Assembly: GCA_963526495.1 (NCBI GenBank)
Contig: CAURNT010000036.1
Coordinates: 1 to 8,861 of the forward strand
Direction of reading: 5' to 3'
DNA from: CAURNT01 sp963526495
GTDB lineage: Bacteria > Fusobacteriota > Fusobacteriia > Fusobacteriales > Leptotrichiaceae
DNA length: 8,861 nucleotides
Shown one piece after another: positions 1 to 4,947 of this stretch; the stretch's first letter is position 1, and the number at the start of each line of letters is the position of its first letter. The position numbers and the translations under genes are program-made. The notes below the pieces were generated by a model. That model saw only the letters and a program-made list of their open reading frames with translations. It made no database searches and was not told where the DNA came from.

Positions 1-444
1 GCTGAAACATCCGATAGAGTAATTGTAATGTATGCTGGTGAAAAATTAGAAGAAGCACCTGTTAAGCAAATATTCAAAGATGCTAAACATCCTTATACTT
101 GGGGATTATTAAAATCACTTCCTCATTTAGATATGGATTCTAATACTGCACTATTTTCTATACCGGGAACACCACCTAATCTACTTAATCCACCAGTTGG
201 TGATCCTTTTGCAGCAAGATCTGAATTTTCTATGAAAATAGATTATGAAAAAAAACCACCTATGGTTGATCTTGGTAATGGACACTTTGTTAAGTCATGG
301 ATATATGTAGATGGTGCACCTGATATGAAGTTTAATCCTAATGGAACTATAACACTAACGTTTCCTGATGGAAGACGTGAAACAGTTGAAACAACTAAAA
401 GTAAAAAAGGTATAAAATTTGCAAATATAGGGGAGGCTAAATAA
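1..444 (+). CDS. oppD: OppD oligopeptide ABC transporter ATPase, 3' part only (5' end outside window)
   Basis: The reading frame is open from base 1 and encodes the last 147 residues of a peptide-importer ATPase; the Walker motifs lie upstream, outside the window. The first codons read ETSDRVIVMYAGE, the strand after the H-loop in Opp/Dpp ATPases. A HPYTWGLLKSLP segment and the IPGTPPNLLNPP motif of the OppD/DppD C-terminal (oligo_HPY) extension follow. In the usual motif this extension carries four cysteines; here the equivalent positions are Asp (202-204), Ser (220-222), Asp (241-243) and Ser (295-297), so the motif has no cysteine. The ATG at base 28 is internal, not the start. The stop overlaps the oppF start by one base (TAATG), so the two ATPases are translationally coupled and should form a heterodimer on the cytoplasmic face of the membrane. 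The permease genes oppB and oppC are presumably upstream. Family assignment is secure; the exact peptide specificity is not visible. Confidence 0.93.
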   Translation, partial: AETSDRVIVMYAGEKLEEAPVKQIFKDAKHPYTWGLLKSLPHLDMDSNTALFSIPGTPPNLLNPPVGDPFAARSEFSMKIDYEKKPPMVDLGNGHFVKSWIYVDGAPDMKFNPNGTITLTFPDGRRETVETTKSKKGIKFANIGEAK

Positions 445-1355
445 TGTATATAGAAATTAAACATTTAAAAAAATACTTCCCATTAGGTGGAGATAAAGTA
501 TTAAAAGCAGTAGATGATGTTACATTGGATGTAAAAAAAGGTGAAGTTTTATCTGTTGTTGGAGAATCTGGAAGTGGTAAAACTACTTTTGGAAGAACGC
601 TTGCAAACTTGTACAAGAAAAATTTTGGTGAAATAATTATTGAAGGTAAAAAAATAGAAGACTTTTCAAATTTAGAATTAACAAAAAAAATTCAAATGAT
701 ATTTCAAGATCCACAAGCTAGTCTTAATCCTCGTATGACAGTAGGAGAAATAATATCTGAGGGTATGGTAATACATAAAATGTATAAAAATAGTGATGAA
801 ATGAGAGAAAAAGTTTATGAATTATTAGAACTAGTTGGACTTAATAGAGAACATATAAACAGATTCCCACACGAATTTAGTGGAGGGCAAAGACAAAGAA
901 TAGGAATTGCTCGTGCTCTTGCACTTGAACCTGAAATATTAATTTGTGATGAACCTATATCAGCCTTAGATGTTTCAATTCAAGCACAAGTTGTAAACTT
1001 ATTAAAAGATTTACAAAAAGAAAAAGGATTAACTATGATATTTATAGCACACGATTTATCAATGGTTAAATATATATCAGATAGAGTTGCTGTAATGTTT
1101 AGAGGTAAAATTGTAGAACTTGGAAGTCCTGATGAAGTATATAATAACCCACAACATATATATACTAAGTCTTTAATATCAGCTGTTCCTATACCTGATC
1201 CAGAATATGTTAAATTTGAAAAAATTGTTATGGATGAAAAATATTTAAGATCACCAATAGGTACTATGTCTGAATTAAAAAATATTGAAGAAAATTCAGG
1301 ATTAATAAAATTAAATGATAATCATTATGTAGAAAAAAATTACGATAAATTATAG
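444..1355 (+). CDS. oppF: OppF oligopeptide ABC transporter ATP-binding protein
   Basis: A complete 303-residue ATPase that pairs with OppD to power peptide import. Visible motifs are Walker A GESGSGKTT (residues 40-48), Q-loop Gln88 in IFQDPQASLNPR, the ABC signature SGGQRQR (146-152), Walker B ILICDE with catalytic Glu170, the D-loop SALD (173-176) and the switch His203. All catalytic residues are intact. The C-terminal extension starts SAVPIPDPE and lacks the cysteine motif of many OppF/DppF proteins; its last 50 residues are divergent and hydrophilic. ATG is the start, preceded by GGGGAGG at 430-436 with seven bases of spacing and overlapping the oppD stop by one base. oppA begins 11 bases after the TAG stop, so the three genes share a transcript. 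Confidence 0.96.
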   Translation: MYIEIKHLKKYFPLGGDKVLKAVDDVTLDVKKGEVLSVVGESGSGKTTFGRTLANLYKKNFGEIIIEGKKIEDFSNLELTKKIQMIFQDPQASLNPRMTVGEIISEGMVIHKMYKNSDEMREKVYELLELVGLNREHINRFPHEFSGGQRQRIGIARALALEPEILICDEPISALDVSIQAQVVNLLKDLQKEKGLTMIFIAHDLSMVKYISDRVAVMFRGKIVELGSPDEVYNNPQHIYTKSLISAVPIPDPEYVKFEKIVMDEKYLRSPIGTMSELKNIEENSGLIKLNDNHYVEKNYDKL

Positions 1356-1366
1356 GAGGAAATTAA

Positions 1367-2959
1367 ATGAAAAAATTATTAATCACTTTTATGATGGCAT
1401 TTGTTATTTTTAGCTGTGGTTCTAGCTCAGCTAATAAACAAATTGTTATAAATTTAAATGAAGAAGGATCAACGATGGATACTACACTTATGACAAGTCA
1501 AGTGGCTGGTACCATTTCATCTTTCTTAAATGAAGGATTAACTAAAGTTAATCCAGAAACAAAAGTTGTAGAACCTGCTCTTGCTGAAAAATGGGAAGTA
1601 AGTGAAGATGGTTTAGAATGGACTATACATCTTAAAGATGGATTAAAATGGTCTGATGGTTCTGATTTAACAGCTAATGATTTCAAATATGCTTGGTTAA
1701 GAGCACTTGATCCAAATGTTGCTTCTGAATATGCATATATGTTATTCCCAATTAAAAATGGAGAAAAATTTAATTCAGGAAAAGCTAGTAGTGATGAAGT
1801 TGGAATAGAAGTTGTTGATGCTAAGACATTAAAAGTTACTCTTGAAAATCCTACACCTTACTTTGATACATTACTTGGATTTGCTACATACTATCCAGTA
1901 AATCAAAAGTTTGTTGAAGAAAAAGGAGATACTTATGCTCTTGAAGCAGATACTCTAATTTCATCAGGTGCTTATGTTGTTAAAAGTTGGGAACACAATT
2001 CTTCAATGATACTTGAAAAAAATCCTAATTACTACAATAAAGACAAAATTGATATTGATACAGTAGTAATTAAATTTATTAAAGATTCAGCTTCAGCTTT
2101 AAATGCTTTCAAAAATGATGAAGTAGATCTTCTTGAAATTACTCAGGAACAATATCCAGAATTTAAAGATAATAAAAATGTTGATTTAGTTGATACAGCT
2201 CAAGTATGGTATTTATCATTTAACAATACTAATGATGTACTTAAAAATGCAAAAGTAAGAAAAGCTTTATTACAAGCTATTGATAAAGAAACTATAGTTT
2301 CATCTTTATTTAATAATATTAATAAGCCAGTATATAACTTTGTTCCAAGTGGTGTTGGTATAAACGGAACTGATGGTAAAGACTTTACAGAACAAGTTGG
2401 AACACTTGGTGCTAAATTTAATCCAGATGAAGCTAAACAATTATTAGCTGAAGGATTAAAAGAATTAGGATTACAATCTATGCCTAAAATATCTATAATT
2501 GTAAATGATGGTGGACTTAATAAGAAAATAGCAGAAACTTTACAAGAAAACTTCAGAGTAAACTTAGGAATAGAAGTTGATGTTGAATTAATTGCTTTCA
2601 AAGAAAGATTACAAAGAATGCATAACGCAAACTATGATATAGCTCTTGCAGGATGGAGTGCTGATTATTTAGATCCTATGACTTACCTAGATTTATTTGT
2701 TTCAAATTCTGGTAATAATCACGGTAAATATTCAAACCCTCAATATGATGCTTTAATTAAAGAAGCTAAAACTACAAATGATCCTAATAAGAGATTTGAA
2801 GCATTTAAGAAAGCAGAAGAAATAATTGCAAAAGATGTACCTATAGCACCTTTATTCCAAAAGAAAAATATATTCTTAACTAATAAAGATAAAGTAGATG
2901 GTATTAAATTCCCAACATTTGGAACACAATATGATATAAGTAATGCTAAAATTAAATAA
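1367..2959 (+). CDS. oppA: OppA oligopeptide-binding lipoprotein (SBP family 5)
   Basis: A 530-residue extracytoplasmic solute-binding protein that captures peptides and delivers them to the OppBC permease. Residues 1-16 are a lipoprotein signal peptide with two lysines, a hydrophobic stretch and the lipobox I-F-S-C, so Cys17 should be lipidated and anchor the protein in a membrane. Family landmarks are ALAEKWEVSEDG (71-82), LKWSDGSDLTANDF (93-106), the hinge-side motif LISSGAY (197-203) and AGWSADYLDPMTYLDLF near the C-terminal third. Length is typical of the family, and the gene is intact. AGGAGG lies just upstream of the ATG, overlapping the end of oppF. It is the last gene of the operon; a strong terminator hairpin follows its TAA within a few bases. 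The ligand could be another peptide class or a nickel or dipeptide substrate, but the OppDF neighbours favour oligopeptides. Confidence 0.95.
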   Translation: MKKLLITFMMAFVIFSCGSSSANKQIVINLNEEGSTMDTTLMTSQVAGTISSFLNEGLTKVNPETKVVEPALAEKWEVSEDGLEWTIHLKDGLKWSDGSDLTANDFKYAWLRALDPNVASEYAYMLFPIKNGEKFNSGKASSDEVGIEVVDAKTLKVTLENPTPYFDTLLGFATYYPVNQKFVEEKGDTYALEADTLISSGAYVVKSWEHNSSMILEKNPNYYNKDKIDIDTVVIKFIKDSASALNAFKNDEVDLLEITQEQYPEFKDNKNVDLVDTAQVWYLSFNNTNDVLKNAKVRKALLQAIDKETIVSSLFNNINKPVYNFVPSGVGINGTDGKDFTEQVGTLGAKFNPDEAKQLLAEGLKELGLQSMPKISIIVNDGGLNKKIAETLQENFRVNLGIEVDVELIAFKERLQRMHNANYDIALAGWSADYLDPMTYLDLFVSNSGNNHGKYSNPQYDALIKEAKTTNDPNKRFEAFKKAEEIIAKDVPIAPLFQKKNIFLTNKDKVDGIKFPTFGTQYDISNAKIK

Positions 2960-2962
2960 TGT

Positions 2963-2994
2963 AAAATGGATTGGCTTTTTGCCAATCCATTTTT
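2963..2994. terminator. Bidirectional rho-independent terminator between oppA and rqcP
   Basis: A perfect 10-base-pair stem, ATGGATTGGC at 2966-2975 with GCCAATCCAT at 2981-2990, encloses a five-T loop. Plus-strand transcripts end in a run of six Ts (2990-2995) for the opp operon. Minus-strand transcripts end in four Us, starting within a few bases of the rqcP stop codon. It therefore serves both convergent transcription units. Confidence 0.93.
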
Positions 2995-3254
2995 TAATTT
3001 TCTTCTTTTTGTTCAGATATATTAATATACATAGATATATCATCTTTTCTTAATGATTCTGGAGGTAACTTTAAAACATCTACATTAAATATTCTATTAA
3101 AATATCTTATTTCTAATTTATCACCATCTTTAACTGAATAAAGGGCTTTTTTTACATCACCATTTACCTTCACTCTTCCTAAATCACAAAGTTCATTTGC
3201 GATTGTTCTCCTTTTAATTATTCTTGTTACTTTCAAAAATTTATCAAGTCTCAT
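2994..3254 (-). CDS. rqcP: RqcP (YabO family) S4-domain ribosome quality-control protein
   Basis: An 86-residue single S4-domain protein. The N-terminus MRLDKFLKVTRIIKRRT closely matches the YabO/RqcP family from memory, and length is typical; Hsp15 (HslR) proteins are longer and carry a basic C-terminal tail. In Bacillus, RqcP binds the obstructed 50S subunit with RqcH and supports addition of C-terminal alanine tails that mark stalled nascent chains for degradation. Arg2 and Arg16, reported as important RNA contacts in that family, are both present here. The ATG overlaps the upstream lipoprotein stop codon (ATGA), with no separate strong Shine-Dalgarno sequence, so translation is probably coupled. 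It is the last gene of the ylmH-lipoprotein-rqcP series. Identity is good; function in this organism is inferred. Confidence 0.87.
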   Translation of the reverse strand: MRLDKFLKVTRIIKRRTIANELCDLGRVKVNGDVKKALYSVKDGDKLEIRYFNRIFNVDVLKLPPESLRKDDISMYINISEQKEEN

Positions 3255-4012
3255 TTTTTCCCTCTTTCTACATTATTCATTACTCTTGCTACTGCTAATA
3301 TATATGAATTAACTCTAGTATCTTTAATATTTTTATATGCTAAAGCTAAAAATTCTTTAGTCGTTAAATTTATACCTTTTTGTTTTAATCTATTTATGCT
3401 ATCTAAAGTTTTATCTTTTATTTGTGACTCATTTTCAACTACAATACTTGATATATATTGTATTATTTTTTCATCTTCACTTGTAAAATTAACTGATGAA
3501 CTTGAAACTCTTTTAGTTAATTTATTTATAAGTTTGATAGATTTTTTTTCTTCAGACACATTATTTACTTTATTTTCCACATTTATAGATTCTGAATTTA
3601 CAATATCATTTATTTTTTCTTTTTTCTTATCATCTATTTTTTTAGGAATTTCTACTATTACTTTATCAGATTTATTATTAATAACTTGTTTTTCTTGAGA
3701 TTCCTTCTTTTTTTCTATTTTCTCTTTTTCAACTTTATTTTCTATAATTTCTTTATGTATATCTTCTTTTTTCTTGTCATCTATTTTTTTAGGAATTTCT
3801 ACTATTACTTTATCAGATTTATTATTAATAACTTGTTTTTCTTGAGATTCCCTCTTTTTTTCTATTATTTTCTCTTTTTCACTTTTATTTTCTATTACTT
3901 TATATTTCACATTATCATTAAAAGTAATATAATTTTTATCTTTTAAATATGAGTCTATATTACTACATGAAATTATAGAAAATAATAATCCTATTAATGT
4001 TATTTTTTTCAT
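3251..4012 (-). CDS. Putative lipoprotein with duplicated charged repeat, unknown function
   Basis: A 253-residue protein I do not recognise. Residues 1-15 form a lipoprotein signal (MKKITLIGLLFSIIS) ending in lipobox I-I-S-C, so Cys16 is the predicted lipidation site. Residues about 39-132 are low-complexity, very rich in Lys and Glu, and contain two near-identical copies of a unit with the core SQEKQVINNKSDKVIVEIPK, likely an extended or coiled-coil stalk. Residues about 173-253 form a more ordinary, helix-rich domain ending AVARVMNNVERGKK, with no family I can name. I chose the ATG at 4012: AAAGGAG at 4027-4021 sits eight bases before it. The longer frame from a TTG at 4030 would put this ribosome binding site inside the coding region and spoil the signal peptide. 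It lies 74 bases downstream of ylmH and overlaps rqcP by four bases. It could be an envelope structural protein; no function is claimed. Confidence 0.8.
   Translation of the reverse strand: MKKITLIGLLFSIISCSNIDSYLKDKNYITFNDNVKYKVIENKSEKEKIIEKKRESQEKQVINNKSDKVIVEIPKKIDDKKKEDIHKEIIENKVEKEKIEKKKESQEKQVINNKSDKVIVEIPKKIDDKKKEKINDIVNSESINVENKVNNVSEEKKSIKLINKLTKRVSSSSVNFTSEDEKIIQYISSIVVENESQIKDKTLDSINRLKQKGINLTTKEFLALAYKNIKDTRVNSYILAVARVMNNVERGKK
3617..3898 (-). repeat. In-frame tandem duplication within the lipoprotein gene
   Basis: Two copies, 3764-3898 and 3617-3748, are separated by 15 bases. They are offset by 147 bases (49 codons), rising to 150 after a three-base indel. From 3619 to about 3717 the copies differ at only two positions that I can see, one A/G and one T/C. 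Divergence increases towards the outer end. The near-identity at DNA level, not just protein level, indicates recent duplication or gene conversion. Confidence 0.93.
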
Positions 4013-4020
4013 TTTATTAT

Positions 4021-4027
4021 CTCCTTT
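4021..4027 (-). promoter_or_regulatory. Ribosome binding site fixing the lipoprotein start
   Basis: AAAGGAG on the minus strand lies eight bases before the ATG at 4012. It decides against the in-frame TTG at 4030, which would place this sequence within the coding region. Confidence 0.85.
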
Positions 4028-4029
4028 CA

Positions 4030-4051
4030 ATTAAATATTATCATATTTAAT
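4030..4051 (-). promoter_or_regulatory. Perfect AT-rich inverted repeat upstream of the lipoprotein gene
   Basis: ATTAAATAT (4030-4038) and ATATTTAAT (4043-4051) form a perfect nine-base inverted repeat around four bases. It ends just before the ribosome binding site. On the minus strand it overlaps a weak promoter-like pair: TTGAAG (4063-4058), 17 bases, then TAATAT (4040-4035). It could be an operator over an internal promoter or an mRNA hairpin masking translation initiation. In DNA this AT-rich a weak palindrome can arise by chance, so the function is uncertain. Confidence 0.4.
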
Positions 4052-4086
4052 CTCTATCTTCAACTTTACATTTTTTATCTTATAAA

Positions 4087-4827
4087 TTAAATATATTTTT
4101 TAACTTCCCATTTTTTCTTACCTTTTTTACTTTCACCTATCTCTGTTTGAAGTATGAATTTACCATATTTTCTAATAGTAATTATCATCCCACTTTCAAT
4201 TTTTTCATTCTTATTTTTGCATACATCATAATCTATTTGAACTAAACCACTTTCAATATATTCCACACTTTTAGATCTACTAAGATTTGTAATTTCTGAA
4301 ACTAATACATCTAATCTATTAGATGCTATAGTTACATTAAAACTTGAAAATTTATATTCAAATGACCTTTCTTCAACTTTATTTATTATACATTTATTTT
4401 TACCTATCTCTAATAAATTATTCTCTATATATTCACTTATACTACTCGACACAAATACAAATGCTATTCCTTCTTCTATAAAAATATCCCCTATAAATTC
4501 CCTTTTAATATTCAATGACATTATTGAGCCCAAAAAATCCTTATGGGTATATTCTTTAAACTTATTATCCACTTTTATTTTTAAAATATCATATTCAAAT
4601 ACAGGGTTAGAGTCTTTAGGATAAAAACAAATTTGTTTTCTATCATATCCTCTCATTTCTACTTTAATTCCAAAATATTCACTACTTATTTTCTTCCATA
4701 TATTAGGTGTTAAAAATATTTCAGTATTAGCTACTACATCATATTCTAAACATATATTAAGTGTATTATATACCCTACTTGCTAAATCTTTATCTATAAA
4801 TTGTTTTAAAAATTCTTCCTTATTCAC
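4087..4827 (-). CDS. ylmH: YlmH-family S4-domain RNA-binding protein
   Basis: A 246-residue protein with the YlmH layout. An N-terminal RNA-binding-like domain carries the family hallmark THKDFLGSIMSLNIKREFIGDI (about residues 94-115, quoted as two joined stretches HKDFLGSIMSLNI and KREFIGDI). A C-terminal S4 domain follows (about 168-235, starting SNRLDVLVSEI with LSRSKSVEYIESGLVQID). The last residues are a basic tail. YlmH in Bacillus was first linked to the cell-division gene cluster and later reported to bind stalled 50S subunits and take part in alanine tailing when RqcP is absent. Here there are no division genes next to it. Translation starts at GTG 4827-4825 behind AAAGGAGG with a short four-base gap; no in-frame ATG fits. 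It is the first gene of the minus-strand series that includes the lipoprotein and rqcP. Family assignment is strong. Confidence 0.87.
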   Translation of the reverse strand: MNKEEFLKQFIDKDLASRVYNTLNICLEYDVVANTEIFLTPNIWKKISSEYFGIKVEMRGYDRKQICFYPKDSNPVFEYDILKIKVDNKFKEYTHKDFLGSIMSLNIKREFIGDIFIEEGIAFVFVSSSISEYIENNLLEIGKNKCIINKVEERSFEYKFSSFNVTIASNRLDVLVSEITNLSRSKSVEYIESGLVQIDYDVCKNKNEKIESGMIITIRKYGKFILQTEIGESKKGKKKWEVKKYI

Positions 4828-4831
4828 ATTA

Positions 4832-4839
4832 CCTCCTTT
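4832..4839 (-). promoter_or_regulatory. ylmH ribosome binding site with overlapping ATG-TGA
   Basis: AAAGGAGG on the minus strand is followed by TAAT and the GTG start at 4827. An ATG at 4829-4827 overlaps that GTG in another frame and is followed at once by TGA, so it encodes a minimal start-stop element. The GTG is the only start that opens the conserved frame next to this site. Confidence 0.7.
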
Positions 4840-4844
4840 ATCTT

Positions 4845-4876
4845 ATTATATACCATTTTTCAAAATACTAAAACAA
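4845..4876 (-). promoter_or_regulatory. Candidate promoter for ylmH operon
   Basis: On the minus strand TTGTTT (4876-4871) precedes overlapping -10 candidates TATATA (4852-4847, 18-base spacing) and TATAAT (4850-4845, 20-base spacing), the first preceded by TGG in the extended -10 position. The site lies about 20 bases before the GTG start. AT-richness makes chance matches common. Confidence 0.45.
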
Positions 4877-4881
4877 TTTAT

Positions 4882-4918
4882 TTTACAACTTGTTTTTTTT
4901 TAATTATAACTATATACT
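4882..4918 (+). promoter_or_regulatory. Candidate sigma-70 promoter(s) for the secreted nuclease gene
   Basis: TTTACA (4882-4887), 17 bases, then TATAAC (4905-4910) is a good vegetative promoter match. A second overlapping pair, TTGTTT (4890-4895) and TATACT (4913-4918), also has 17-base spacing. Either gives a short leader before AGGAGG (4936-4941) and the ATG at 4948. The nuclease gene and ylmH are thus divergently transcribed from about 120 bases. Confidence 0.6.
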
Positions 4919-4947
4919 ATTATTAAGAAATATGTAGGAGGTATAAA

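Noticed and set aside
243..464. Minus-strand frame across the oppD-oppF junction
   Set aside because: It lies antisense to two well-supported coding regions and has no recognisable domain.
1498..2985. Minus-strand frames inside oppA (1498-1686, 2200-2601, 2740-2985)
   Set aside because: All are antisense shadows of a clearly conserved solute-binding protein gene, without initiation signals.
2994..3254. Alternative identity as heat-shock protein Hsp15 (HslR)
   Set aside because: The protein is too short and lacks the long basic C-terminal tail of Hsp15; the N-terminal pattern matches RqcP/YabO better.
3396..3946. Two plus-strand reading frames rich in Phe, Ile, Ser and Leu (3396-3698 and 3686-3946)
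   Set aside because: They are antisense to the Lys/Glu-rich lipoprotein gene; the composition is the complement of its AAA/GAA codons, and no ribosome binding site or family resemblance is seen.
4013..4030. Longer lipoprotein start at TTG 4030 (adding MKGDNK)
   Set aside because: This would bury the AAAGGAG ribosome binding site inside the coding sequence and lengthen the signal peptide N-terminus; the ATG at 4012 has ideal spacing.
4828..4947. Riboswitch or small RNA in the divergent ylmH-nuclease gap
   Set aside because: The gap is only about 120 bases and is accounted for by promoter-like elements and two ribosome binding sites; no stable structured element is apparent.
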